A stretch of DNA of 64,000 bases from NCBI GenBank assembly GCA_032209605.1, contig JASFXZ010000005.1:18590860-18654859 (forward strand). Reading direction: 5' to 3'. Both the position numbers and the translations under genes were made by a program. Every line of letters begins with the position of its first letter. Positions within the stretch are counted from its first letter, which is position 1. This document shows positions 1 through 12,822 of this stretch, piece after piece. Origin of the DNA: Mactromeris polynyma (lineage: Eukaryota > Mollusca > Bivalvia > Venerida > Mactridae). The notes below the pieces were generated by a model. The model was not told the DNA's origin, did not search any database, and saw nothing but the letters and a program-made list of their open reading frames with translations.

Positions 1-1399
1 AGAAATAATGCCAATTATCAAACTTGCCCAAGATCTTTAGAAACATCCATTTTATGTAATTATTACAATTTATCAAGGGAAGTGTTCTCTATTGTATCAG
101 CAAATTGTGAAATAGAATTTTGAACCGATGCAAGGGCAATAACTTGGGAATTACTTGAATTAGAAGTATCAGATCTTGTGGTCATATACACTTTAGGTGA
201 GTTTCATACATATTTGTAAAGGAATGTGTGTATGTGTACATCAAAATTGTCTACGGCATAAGGTGATATCTTATATTTGAGCAATTTGTTTTCAGAAAAA
301 GCTAAAAATAGACGAAAATGCCCAGATCCCTTGGCAAGTGAATAGTTATATCTAGCAATACATTTTGATTATCTGGTGGTTATTTAACGATTATACAACA
401 GTTATAGCACTCAGACTGACCAGTACCATGAATAGATGTCAATGAGGGACTAAAGGCTGCGGAATTATTGCTGTAATTATATTAGACGCAGTAACATAAC
501 ATAAACAAATTGCAACAAAATATCTGTGTTTGACGAACATGTCAATAAATATAAATCATTTCTTGTCTGGACAGAAATTCAACACATGGAGACTAGAGAT
601 AGACAGAAAGTCAAATAAGATATTGACTTTAGTGATTGATTCAAGCCGAGTCTGCGGACTGTGCAAGCTGACCCAACAGAAGATTCGGTGATGACAGCTT
701 GCTTAGAAATATATCTTGTTTCCAATCAAGCATTGATTGGATTATGACAGTTAACCAGTCCCTCATTGTGTTACTATATTTTTACGTGTGATCTCATCTA
801 TGTGATCTCGTCTATGTGATCTCATCTATGAGATTTCTAAGTTATTGCACGGCGTATCAACGCCGGGCATATATTGGTTACGTTAGAACTGTGCACTGGT
901 GTAATGGGCTCGCGTATGCGCCGTATATTAACCGTTAGTCTGGATTACTTGCCTCTACCACTCTGTTACTATTTAAATTATAGTATGCAGGGAACCAGAC
1001 TATATTAACTGTTAGCTCTCGGATATTACCGTACCACTTGTATACTTTGTACTTTGTTGATGAAACAGTAGGGAGTATTACACAGATGTCAGATTGTTCT
1101 AACCATGCATTATTAAACTCAGATCTCAACTGCACCATGCAGTCATTTGTAACATTTTATATTTATATTCTACAAACTGAAACTTGTTTCACCACAGTTC
1201 TTTCAAAATCTCAAATGTACATGCAAATAAATATGTGATCGATCTTACATCATTTTAGATTACATCGTTGAAGCACATGTACATAAAATAAAGTTCTTGG
1301 TGCAATTCTGATAAACATGAGCAGTTAATTCCCCCAGACGAAATTCATAAAGAAGCATTAACCCGAGCTTATTATACAGTTATACAGAAACAACCCACT

Positions 1400-1500
1400 T
1401 TAATTAAAACAAGAAAATCTTTAAAAAAGATGGTCGGCGCAACTTGAAGTTTGCAAATTTGTTGCAATCTGAAGGTTAAAATTTGTTCTTCAACATAAAC
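1400..1500 (+). repeat. Dispersed repeat R2, copy 1
   Basis: The segment runs AACAAGAAAATCTTT, then AAAAAAGATGGTCGGC, and ends TGAAGGTTAAAATTTGTT. The same order of blocks recurs at 17638-17740, 46255-46345 and, inverted, at 28110-28205. Similarity continues weakly downstream (a GAGATCACTGCATA block near 1556 also follows the 17.6-kb copy). I cannot assign it to a named family. Confidence 0.6.
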
Positions 1501-3328
1501 AATGCTTAATGTTACTACTGCCGGTCATTCAATTACGCTATACTACAGAAAGCCCGAGATCACTGCATAACTACTTATGCTCCCACACAGCGCTTTGATT
1601 CCACTACCATTACATTTGCAAGCTGCTGTATTACCCAGTATATTTTGATAGTTGACCTTACGGAATCACCTTTCGTTCCCGATACTAGATTCCATTGGTC
1701 GGCACGATCACGTGACTACTGAGTTTATAATAGATGGGTATTTCCAGTGCTATAACCAATCAAATGTGTACGCAATGTATTACCTTTCGTGTCGAGGGAA
1801 ATTTTGACTATCAAGCTAATCTAGCTAAGGCAGTGTTTCGTTCTTTCATCGAGGATTGCACCGATACGTATAACAAATAAACTGTGGCGAATTTGAGTAA
1901 CGAGATGCTGAGTAATGAGATGACGCATTTTAAAATATATTTAGCGGAATATAAATCACTACACGTATACAGGCATCGGTGTAATGTTGGCATTCCGACA
2001 AAATGATAGTCACTTACGTTAGATTTAATTAGTTTTTCTAGCAATTTTCATTGTCACAGTGCCATTTCTATGACGGGGAAAGCTGTCTATTCAATGCACA
2101 CTGGCATAAGCTTTATTTACACATGTTTACTGTCCTACTTTTGGGACATTAGCGAGTCATTGCAACCGGCTCGCTGAATGGCTGTGGACACAAGTTGATT
2201 CGCCTGTCTAAAAATACACAATATCAGGCTTTCGGGAGTTATAAAGCAGAGGATGAATATGAAGGTATCTGAATAAGCGCCCGATGCTAGAGGAGAGTAA
2301 CTGCGTACGAGACTGGATACAAATAACTCTGTAGCGTGGTTAGTCATAATTTCACAAATTAATTGAAAAGAAATGCCCTCTAAATCATCCACTACATTGG
2401 TTAAACAACAGAAAGGACAATAAATACAGTAACTGAACGAAAAACTATGATAAATCACCCCATCATTTCGTGTATATAACTCTATTTCTGGCACAAATGG
2501 TCTAGAATTTGAACACTACCATGCACAATTTTATCACTATACACTAATCCTAAAACCCCATATTTCACCATCAGGCATTCATAAACATGTCACCACTTTA
2601 AAGACAACTTAAAGAACATTTGCATGATACAATCAACCTTAAGAGCATGCATGCTATTTTCTACAACTTTTACAGCCATTATCTCCACATTACATTTTCT
2701 ATTTGCAGAACAGCTAACTACAACTGAGTTTGAATAGATTCAAAAATGCTTTTGTTACAGACTTTTGTAAACATGACAAAAATTTACTGTTTTTTGGCAC
2801 AGAATTTGAAAACAACAATGTAATGAAATTGACAACACCATTACAGTCACTTCAATAACATTTCAACACATCCCAATATATGCCATTATTTGTGCATTTT
2901 CCTAATGCATTTAGCACTGACAGTTGCTTCCGATGCCCCACTTACCACATCTTTGGCATCAGTTAATTACCTACAATTAACGCAGACCATCGAGGAGAAG
3001 CTGCAAGGTTGGATGATATATCAATATTTACCAGTAGGTAGGCTGAGCAATGGTATTTCTCTCGTTAACAATATCAATGTAAGAAATGTATTCCATCTGC
3101 CTTATAGGATGGATAGCGTTGCAACAATCATTTCCCACATTGCTGCACACAGACCGAACATTTGTTATAATGAAGATCGACAACTTTTAAAGCAACACAT
3201 ATTTTACTTGCCACAATAGAAAAATAATTCAAGGATATGTCAAAACAAGTTGTGACAAAATAATGATGTCAAGTTGAAACCAACGGTCACTGGGTGTCTG
3301 CTGTATGTTATTAATCGAATTCATGTAC

Positions 3329-3515
3329 AGTCGGGACCTCGATCATTCGAATTCATTGGGTCTGAAATTTTATTTCGAATAATACATGGTTTCGAATAGC
3401 CCATTTCAATTTGACTTATGTAAGAAGATACATCGGAACATGATATTTATTTCGGATGATATCGAGTAATCGGATAGAAGGATGTCGAATAAACGAGGTC
3501 CGTCCGTGGATGTTT
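3329..3515. mobile_element. Candidate pogo/Tigger-like MITE
   Basis: The left end reads CAGTCGGGACCTCGATCATT after TA, and the right end reads GAATAAACGAGGTCCGTCCG; the shared inverted core is about GGACCTCG(A/T)T(C/T)ATTCGA. Inner sequence holds further TTCGAAT-type inverted blocks. CAGT...ACCTCG ends are typical of pogo/Tigger-derived MITEs. The right terminus is degraded, so limits are approximate. There is no coding capacity. Confidence 0.45.
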
Positions 3516-4495
3516 CAAATGAATACCAACATAATCGATAAACCTCTATCTGCTTGTATTATAAAATGATTGTTTGCTTTATAGAGGGAAATATACCCTA
3601 AGTTCTTTGATTCTAGAGCCTTGTTTGGATCTTAGTGGAAGAACACTTCATATTTCCCCCCAACAAAGTAAATACATTGTACATCTAAAATGTTAAAGGC
3701 CATTACAGTGCTTGGCATGACATACTTAGCTTTACTACAGAAATGCTTGGGCATACAAAAATGGTACTACAATATCAAAACATTGTCAACATTGGAACAC
3801 AAGCATGAATTCTAGTCATAAAATTTAACAGTCTATTTTCAACAGTGACCATTTGGTATGTTGAAATGGTCTCTAACGCAGTGTTGAAGAAATAGCAACA
3901 ACCCTCCACCTGTTGGAACCTCTTTCTACAATGTTTAGTCAACATTTTGAAAACCATGACTCTTTGGATAATAAATTGCTACTATAATGCCTTCATTAGT
4001 CACTGAATATGGAATTACAAAGATGTTGAGTTGGTGAATATTATGCTGAAGCCTGAATTTATATTATTTCAAAACAGCTTAAATTCATAAAAATATTACA
4101 AAGATAATAAAACCCTATAATATACCGTATTTAATGGTCCCATGGTTACAGAACAGTTGGCATAGCAACAGTGTGCAAAACTTTCTATTACTTCTACACA
4201 CTCACACGGAGGTGCCAGCAATACTAATGAAACTGTTGCACACGTAACACTCAGTAAGCCACGTTACTGATAAGCCTTCTTCATTACTGGTTAGTAACAT
4301 GTTCAGCTACACTTGGTGCTTCAAACTGCAGGGAACATCAATACAGTTCAATAGTATTAATGACACCTCTATAACCAGTAACAGAATAATCTTTATACTA
4401 ATATTCAACAACTAACATTCTAAATACAATGGCTGCTGGATTTTTTGACATGTTTCACATGAAATTTTGCGTTTTTTCTTTGTGTACAACAATTA

Positions 4496-4800
4496 TCAAT
4501 CCTTCAACAGATGCCACTGTGCCACCTGTTGCCGTGGTTTCGAGATCATATCATTCCAATGCCTCGTTTCCAAAGGTCCACTCTTAGAACCAAGCAGTAC
4601 TTTGCCAATCATCTCGTTTCTACCAAGTTTATCAAAGTCCATACACGTTACTTCTATACATGCCTCTCGTATTTTATCCCATTGAATTTCAAACATAAAC
4701 GATTCATTGTACACTGGGTTCAATGTTCGCATTTTGATTGATGTTTTCTTTTTCTCCACCTTCTCCTTTCCGAAACAAAGCCATAGTTTTACATATGGAT
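4496..4800 (-). CDS. SYT7: Synaptotagmin-7-like, last coding exon (C2B C-terminal two thirds)
   Basis: This exon encodes most of the second C2 domain and the protein's C-terminus. Synaptotagmin-7 is a high-affinity calcium sensor for vesicle and lysosome exocytosis; its C2B domain binds acidic membranes and SNAREs. Visible here: SDPYVKLWL (its Asp is split over the intron), the polybasic segment [16 protein letters not shown], the calcium loop [10 protein letters not shown], and the closing VAQWHLLKD with the WHxL motif used for docking. The acceptor AG lies at 4802-4801 after a pyrimidine-rich tract and the stop is TGA at 4498-4496. The exon enters in phase 1, completing the GAT codon begun by base 16815. 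One oddity: the fifth calcium-ligand position is Glu (GAG, 4615-4613) where Asp is usual. Family assignment rests on remembered Syt7 sequence, not a search. Confidence 0.95.
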
Positions 4801-4910
4801 CTGAAAGATATAAATATAGATATATGAGCAAACCTTAATAAATAAGATGACTTTTACAGGGCTTTTTTCACCAGTTTGGATCCAGTGTGATTTGGAAATA
4901 AGCATCGCGA

Positions 4911-5223
4911 CTGTCTTAATTGGGAGAAATTTTGGGTAATATTTATTTACTGTCTTAATTGGAAAGAATTTTGGGTAATATTTATTTACTGTCTTAATTG
5001 GAAAAAAATTTGGGTAATATTTATTTACTGTCTTAATTGGAAAAAATTTTGGGTAATATTTATTTACTGTCTTAATTGGACAAAATTTTGGGTAATATTT
5101 ATTTACTGTCTTAATTGGACAAAATTTTGGGTAATATTTATTTACTGTCTTAATTGGAAAAAAATTTTGGGTAATATTTATTTACTGTCTTAATTGGAAA
5201 TTTTTTTGGGTAATATTTATTTA
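4911..5223. repeat. Tandem array, about 39 bp x 8
   Basis: Eight head-to-tail copies of a unit containing CTGTCTTAATTGG, an A/T-run of varying length, and GGGTAATATTTATTTA. Units differ mainly in the homopolymer length (39-40 bp), as expected of slippage. It starts about 110 bp inside the intron from the last Syt7 coding exon. Confidence 0.9.
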
Positions 5224-5770
5224 ACCAAATTTTGACTTTATTCAAGTATTTTCCATAAATAACTTAATAATACTTTTTTCCACTGGTTACAAATGGCGTC
5301 TGAACCATCTAAAGGTTTTTCAATGAGTTGATGCAAACCTATCAATAATCAATGCTGAATTTCCATTTGAAGTGTTTGTCGCTTTTGAGAATTTTTTGAG
5401 TTTTGGATTGGGAAAAAAACATACAATTTTCAGTTGGGAATGGGTGCCTTTTTTCTGGACCCAACTTTATAAGGTAAAAAAGTCCTGCTTTAATTGTCTT
5501 AGACAGGTAATTAATTCATATCATATGTCTGTAAGACATATTTTTTTAGAAATAAGCGCCATTTGTTAAACAGGATACCCATTCAGACTAGTAAGTACTT
5601 AACACTTATTCCTTACTCTACAATAGACCTTGTCTACTCAATCAGCTCAGTCTATTATCCTACGAGGAAAAATTCTGATCTATTCACCTATTTTCACCGA
5701 GTTCCAGACAATATGCAAGAAAACTATGTTTTCTATGAACTAAGATACAAGATCATGCTATTTTGAGTTA

Positions 5771-6249
5771 TAGTCTGAAACAAACTTTGAAGTGGTCAGC
5801 CAATGAAAACAAGTTTTACAAAATATCAACCAATAGAAATTGTGTATACTATAACAGAACTAATAAGTTGTAGTCTGAAACAAACTTTGAGGTGGTCAGC
5901 CAATGAAAACATGTTTTACAAAATATCAACCAATAGGAATTGTGTACACTATAACAGAACTAATAAGTTGTAGTCTGAAATAAACTTTGAAGTAGTCTGA
6001 GCCAATGAAAACATGTTTTACAAAATATCAACCAATAGAAATATTGTACACTATAACAGAACTAATAAGTAATAGTCTGAAACAAACTTTGAGGTGGTCA
6101 GCCAATGAAAACATGTTTTACAAAATATCAACCAATAGAAATTGTGTACACTATAACAGAACTAATAAGTAATAGTCTGAAACAAACTTTGAGGTGATCA
6201 GCCAATGAAAACATGTTTTACAAAATATCAACCAATAGAAATTGTGTAC
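5771..6249. repeat. Tandem array, about 100 bp x 4.8, two CCAAT boxes per unit
   Basis: Units begin TAGTCTGAAACAAACTTTGA at 5771, 5871, 5971, 6073 and 6173. Each contains AGCCAATGAAAAC and, about 30 bp on, AACCAATAG or AACCAATAGG. The first fits the NF-Y consensus. The last unit stops before the ACTATAACAGAACTAATAAG block. Confidence 0.9.
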
Positions 6250-9219
6250 GCTTATATTGACGCAACTAATTTTGAATCAGTTTTGTATTTAAATTGTTCT
6301 GAATTATAATGCATAATTAAATTCTATATATTTTCATCTACCTGCGTGTTTTAAAACCAATAAGATATTTATGAAAACTCAGTATGCACGTCAATATATT
6401 GGGTGGGTCAGGGGATAAGTTGGTATGGTTAATATGTCTTTAGATTTACAACGCGGTGAATAAACTGTCTCACTTGTTATAATCAGAGTATGAAGAAAGA
6501 AGACACTGAACTGTTCCACAACAAAATCAGTGTTAGTAATTTCAGATATATATTTCTAGATCCATTTCATAAAATAAATCAAAATTGGAAATCTTCTTTT
6601 CTTTTTATAGCAATTCAAACATTAGGAACAAAATGCAAAAATTTAAACTACAACATTATGTCGCTTTAGAAACGCTTCACTAAATATATAGTAACTCTTA
6701 AAAATCTTCTGTTTTTCAAATGGAAAAAACAAATTATGTACATGTAATACGTATAAACATTTTCATGTTCATACAATTCTAAAATCAAAATTAAGTGACC
6801 AAAAGCATTTCCGAGAAAGCCCTTAGTTTGTGACATCAAAAATCCGTGAGAAATACGCGACGCCATAACCACCGTCACTAATACAAGCGTCCAATTTGTT
6901 TATTCGTATCAGTACACATGTACTTTTTATTAAAGTATATAAACAAATAAACACATATAATTATTGATGTATGTTACTTGAGAAGAGGTATATAGACTTT
7001 TTCAGATAATACAATATGTGATGACATTTCAAATGAAATAAAAATACTGGAACGATCCAAGTCAGAATTAGTATATTTCCTTATTCATCTTACTCTGTAA
7101 CAGTAGCCTAGTTTCAGATGATATCTTGTAACAATGTTATCTATTACGACACTTTCAGGAATATACGACTTATTACTGAAATGTCTGAATAGCATAGAGT
7201 ATAAACAGAATAGTCCTTTACCCATTTCAGTATGATTTACCGACCATCATATGCAACAAAACCGTAGATATTCCAGAATAACTGAATACGATTAGGGTGA
7301 AACATGAAACCAGTACTTATCTCTATATCTCACCAATAAAGTAAAAACAATAACTTTTGAATACAATTTATCAGGAGATCTTAAAATTGACGATTACAAT
7401 ACATGACAATAGTTTTATAATGGGAACATTATAATTTACATAAATATGTGCCGAGATATCTCTTTAACACAAAAATACACTATTCAAGTTTCGTCAATTT
7501 AAAAAAATAAATTGCTGGGGTTATATAATATTTCCGAGATGTCAAAAGGGTAATTTATAATTTTGAGTATTTGGACAAAAGTTTGACCATACCAGTACAC
7601 TATGGGGTAAATTCCATATACCATGGGCATAAAATATAGCGAAGGTAAACTGAATGAAACTGTAATTATACAAGAAAAACATCTCAGATAAAAAAAATAT
7701 TTCTAAAGCTCTGATTTCCAATATAGACAATAGTGTTTTGAAAATATTTATGTGACAAGTTACAATTTCATAGCCTATGGCTTTATTAACCATAAATATG
7801 GTTTTATCAACATTAAATATCAGTGAAATTAGACAATATTGACTCCAGTTTGAAAAAAATGTAAGAATAGTTCTAGATAGTTCCCACATTTACAATATTT
7901 ACCTCCCTTGTTCTGAATAGTCAGCCATATTGATCGGCGTTTACAGGGAAAATAATGTAAAGAAGATAAAATAATCAGATATTTCAAATTAACTTACTCA
8001 ATAATTATGCTCTGATGTGGACAAATGGCTCAGAAAGTTGAAGAAAAGGTGTTTGTCACATGGTTCTTTGCCAATTTACACATATTTGGGAATTACTCCT
8101 ATAAGGGCTTATCAGTTTTGCCTGCTACAATGGCTGATGATTAGTAGCAAAAGAGGGAAATATTGCAGATGTGGCAATTATCTTTATCTTAGAATATCTT
8201 TTATTTTAAGAGTTAAACCTAAAACTGTGGGTTTTAACATTTATTATTAAAAAGCATTTAGTAAGTGTGTTTAATATCAAAACACAAATGGGAGTTCAAA
8301 GCCAAGTTAAGCTGACACGACAATAACAAACCAAGAGACAGACAGAATCTTTTAAATAATAGATGACAACAGTGTTCAAAACTCTAGAAACATTCTCTTG
8401 TCGTAAAGCTTCTTATGCTAAACTTATCAAACAAAGTATGTTGGAAATCATAAATTCCAGGAAATTCTCCAGTAACCCATACAAGTTAAGTATAAATTGT
8501 TAATTATAAAGAATTCATTATTTATTCATACATCAGTCAGTTAATGTTCATTTTGGTTTGCTTTGTACTTACTTAAATCAATGCATTCACTGTAGATAAG
8601 GATTGATTAAAAATGAAACAAGAAGCCTGCAAAAAAATAAGGAGACCAGATATCACCAAATGGATACTACAGAATCTGATGCAAGGACAAATACAAACGT
8701 TGACTTTGCTGTTCAATGCTGACTGTTAACCGAGTGCACAGGCGAGTCTTTCACTGAAATAAACAATTTTGATGCCACCCAAATGTCTACTTCTTCAAAG
8801 CTTCTACAATATATCGATAGCTGAGTCATCAGTTTTCTATCATGTCTTGGGTCTTTTTAAAAAAACAACACTAATAGCCTGAACATCGCTTTGAACATCT
8901 CTTTGATGAAGTTAAAGTCACATTCATTTGACACATAAGAGGGCTCACCATTTCTTGAAAAAAGGTCTGTTTAAGGGGCCCACTCTAAAAAGCTAATAAA
9001 AAAGTCCAAACATAACGCAATCAAGGGAAACTTGTTTCGTGTTATTCCCAACCATAACAAGATTCTCATGCACACAGAAGCAATCATTTACATGAAATTT
9101 GACAGCACCCTACACTTGCTTCATTTGATCGGTATCTGTGGTGAAAAGGGAAAGCTCATAAAGCTACATAGCTTAGCATTGCACTTTGCATTCACTACTG
9201 AAAAAAAAATTAAACTTGA

Positions 9220-9425
9220 TTTAACATTGAATGTGAAACAAGTTCTTACAACTTATACTAGTCACTATCAATGACTGCTTCCTGGGTTACTAACCAGTAC
9301 TCGTGCCTATTTGACGTATTGTGAAGTTTGTGATCAAACTCCGCTGAGCAGGGCTTGAACTCACAACCTTCAGGTCAGAAGTCAAGCTCCTTACCCCTCG
9401 ACCACTATTCTTCTAAATCTTAGGT
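9220..9425 (-). mobile_element. tRNA-derived SINE (family S1), minus-strand copy
   Basis: On the minus strand it reads GTGGTCGAGGGGTAAGG (A-box region), then GGTTGTGAGTTCAAGCCC (B-box region), a tRNA-unrelated body with GGAAGCAGTCATTGA and AAGTTGTAAGAACTTGTTTC, and a T/A-rich 3' tail. The same order occurs at 56277-56485 on the plus strand, which defines it as a dispersed family. About 0.2 kb; no coding capacity. Confidence 0.8.
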
Positions 9426-10615
9426 TTATAGTGATAGATATCTATTTCATAGAAACCAAGCCTACTCATCAAATACAGAAGTTTTGTAAACACTCATCCA
9501 GAATATAAGAGTAAGCATTTTTGCAAATAATATGCAGTCATTTGGGATAGGACATTATTCTTATATAATAAATGCAATCTTTGACAATGCATACTCTCTA
9601 GTGCCCAGTCATAAATTGTGATGCAAGTAATTATAAATAATTCAAAGAAATAAACAATCCACTCCGAAAGTAAACAAGGCCATTAAAAGACGATATAACG
9701 ATGCTCAGTGGACTACTGAGTTGGCTAGCAATAATAAACAAAACAAGTGAAATACCGTAAAGCATACTGTACTGAATATCTAACGAAACAAACGGAAAAG
9801 AGAGACAGAGCTGCCTAAATAACTTCGACACAAATTAGGTATAAAGTCACTAAATGCAAATATTCTCAGACAATCATAATTCAAGAAACAAGAGGCATGC
9901 AACAACTGTCATTTCTAATGCGGGTTTGTTATCCCGCACGAATCAGCATATGGAACCCGGAGAAAAACAAGATATCTACAAAACCTTGGCAGAAACAAGC
10001 CAGACATGCTATTGTTCAAATGCTTGCACAAGCTGTGTTTTAATGTTAAATGTGAAATTTTCCTGCTAAACTTCATCATTCATTTTTGATAAACAGTTGC
10101 TTAGCAACAGATTTAACATACCACAATTCCAGAAGTCATTTTGGTATCACTTGACTTTTAACATACCGAGCTTGTATAAAGTATTGTAGTTGTCAGGTTA
10201 ATTGATACTACACACTTTTGGAAGGTTAAAAAAACAAGAAAAGCAATATTGTTGTTTTCTAAAACAATGTATTAATACAAGTCTTACATTAGATGCCCTA
10301 AAGATGATAAATACAGCTATGTGTCAATGGTCAACATAACTGTTTTACTTTCAAATTCACTTCTGATGAAGAAAAATGATAAGATTCTTATGTCTCGGCC
10401 AAGGTATATTCTCAAAATAGCAGGGGGGAGCGGCTATTAGATCCGGAGGGTAAAATAGGTCAAATACGGCATGCATTAATGCATAATTATTGTTCAACCA
10501 ATCACAAAAATAAAACCGGGATACCCTCAAAAGATAAGAGAATATGATATAACAATACTAGAAATACGTACATGATTCACGCAGTTAGATACTTTGGGAT
10601 TTTACTTTGAAGCAA

Positions 10616-11336
10616 TAAGGCCAAACATTCCTCCCACAAATAAGAGGGCCGTGATGGCCCTATATCGCTCACCAGAGTACATTGCCATGTTGGCCTCAAG
10701 AGAGTCCAAGAGGATTTTCAATGATTTGACCTCGTGACCTACATTTTTACCCCACATGACCCAGTACCACAGACAAACATTCTGAGCAAGTTTTAAGTAG
10801 TTCCGGTAGAAAATGCAGCCTCTCGAGAATCCACAAGGATTTTCCATCCATGTATCCTGAGACCTAAGTTTTGACCCCAGATGACCCACTTTCAAACTTG
10901 ACCTAGCTTTTATTAAGGCAAACATTTTGATCATGTATATAGATAAAGTAAAAAATGTGACCTCTGGAGTGTTAACACCGTTTTTACTATAATTGGACCT
11001 AGTGACTTAGTTTTTTACCTAAGATGACCCTGTGCGAACTTATCCTAGATATTATTAAAGCAAACATATAGACCTTTGCTCATATAAATAAAGTAAAAAA
11101 TTTGACCCCTGGAGTGTTAACGCGGTTTTACTACAATTGGACATAGTGACCTAGTCTCAACTTGGCCCAGATTTCATTTCGACAAACATTTTTACCAAGT
11201 TTCATGCAGATCAGGTAAAAGATGTTACCTCTAAAGTGTTATTATAGTAATCTAATTTGTTGACGACGGACAGCGACGGATGACACAGGGCGATCCCAAA
11301 AGCTCACCTTGAGCACGAAAGGTGAGCTAAAAAGCA
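10616..11336 (+). repeat. GCTCACC-type interspersed element, long copy (~0.72 kb)
   Basis: The start has a perfect 6-bp hairpin AGGGCC-gtgat-GGCCCT (10645-10661) followed by CGCTCACC; the end has a perfect 10-bp hairpin AGCTCACCTT/AAGGTGAGCT (11301-11310 and 11319-11328) followed by an A-rich tail. The body contains internal repeats built on GACCTAGTGACCTAGTTTT, CAGATGACCC and GTGTTAACACCGTTTTTACT blocks, about three times over. I remember closely similar repeats from bivalve genomes. A 110-codon minus-strand ORF inside has no known motif and is treated as incidental. Confidence 0.7.
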
Positions 11337-12667
11337 ACCATTCCCATTAGCACTTGCAGTTCATTGATTAAACTATAGTGTAGAAGTGAAGGATGAAGCG
11401 AAACTGAAACCTTCCAACTTATTACCAGTCTTGTCATGGAACCGTTTATGTAAACAAAGCCAGACAAATATACCATTATAATATAAAGTGACAAATTGTG
11501 TGGTTTCAAGTAAATAGAATTGATTTTCTGTCTGAAACTTTAGAGCGACAATCAACCTTAACTTGATAATGGTGAGCAGTACTGTATCTAATATATCACT
11601 ATTTCAAAATGAAATTCTCAATTGATCGATCAATTAACCTTTGAGCAATCAAATCAATTGATCAATCAACTTAAATGCTAAACACTAATAATAATGATAA
11701 TAAAATAACGCTTTGTTATACTCGTTACAAAACAGTATGTTCCAGATTCTAGTACAAAATTGGGAAATAACTCTGGATGACTGATATATTTCGGTCCGTA
11801 GGAAATGAAGATAAAATTAGATAAAATCACCATAACCATAAATATATAAAATCACAGCAGATTAAGGGCAATATAAAACAAATGGTAAATAAATACAACA
11901 TACACAAAGGCAGGTTTCATAAGAACGTAAAAAAACAAACACCTTTTTACCAAATTTACAAATATGTAATTTATGCCTCGCAACCTAACTAACACTGAAA
12001 GAATGGAAGAATATCAAACTCTAAAATCAGGATCAGCTGTTGCGCCAAGAAAACTTGTGAAACCAATATAAATTTCTTTAATACCCAGCTGTCACCAAAT
12101 TTGAATCTCTTGTAAACAGGAAAAAATGAAGATGAATTCCATGAAAAATCCCATAAACCTTGTATTAGTGTGTTTTGTCCTACCTGATCCAACTTTAGGG
12201 TTAGTATTAAGAAGTGCCCTACAGACTGTAATGATATAGGTAATATACAGACAGAAGGCATATATCATGTTAATTTATGTGTGTGTGCTACAATGGATGA
12301 CATTTTAATAGTTACTTTAAAACTAGCAGGCCAACTGGATGTTGCCTATAAGGCTTCCCAACCTCAAACTGTGTTATATTCCGAACACTACTTACATGAA
12401 ACAATTTGTACATGTTTATACTGGTATGTCATTTATATACTGGTATGTCGTTTATTATACAGACAAAGTATATTTTATCACAGAATAAAGTGCAGGTAGT
12501 TTTGCTCTTTGCTTTTATACAGGATCTTGTGGATTCTGTTAGAGTAAGCAATAATGATTCCAAAACGTGACCTACTAAATTGTTCCCATTTATATCATTC
12601 AACGTAACCATAGTATTACACACTACATATAAACTAAAGTCGAATATGCAGATTACATCAGTCAACC

Positions 12668-12822
12668 TTCTTCCCGCACACAAGAGGGCTAAGATGGCCC
12701 TAGATCGCTCACCCAAGCACACAGAAAGTCTATGGAGTCCACAAGGTTTAACCCTGTGACCTACTTTTCCCAAAAGCTCACCTCACCATGAGCACTTTGA
12801 TCTCATTTAAGCTAAAAAGGTA
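12668..12822 (+). repeat. GCTCACC-type element, internally deleted copy
   Basis: It keeps the start (AAGAGGGCTAAGATGGCCC then ATCGCTCACC) and the end (CCCAAAAGCTCACCT, GAGCAC, AGCTAAAAAGG) of the element at 10616-11336 but almost none of the body, so it is about 155 bp instead of 720. Confidence 0.65.

Larger units (their letters stand above)
1..4495. other. Region downstream of the Syt7 stop: 3' UTR plus flank
   Basis: Reading on the minus strand, this follows the TGA at 4496. Part must be the Syt7 3' UTR, but I could not choose a polyadenylation site: TTTATT (AATAAA on the minus strand) occurs near 3446 and elsewhere without a decisive context. ORFs here (the longest 119 codons, 2135-2494) have no recognisable motif and look like chance. 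Contents otherwise: one dispersed-repeat copy near 1400-1500 and a pogo-like MITE candidate at 3329-3515. Confidence 0.6.

Noticed and set aside
10602..10934. A 110-codon minus-strand ORF
   Set aside because: It lies wholly inside a dispersed GCTCACC-type repeat and has no recognised domain.
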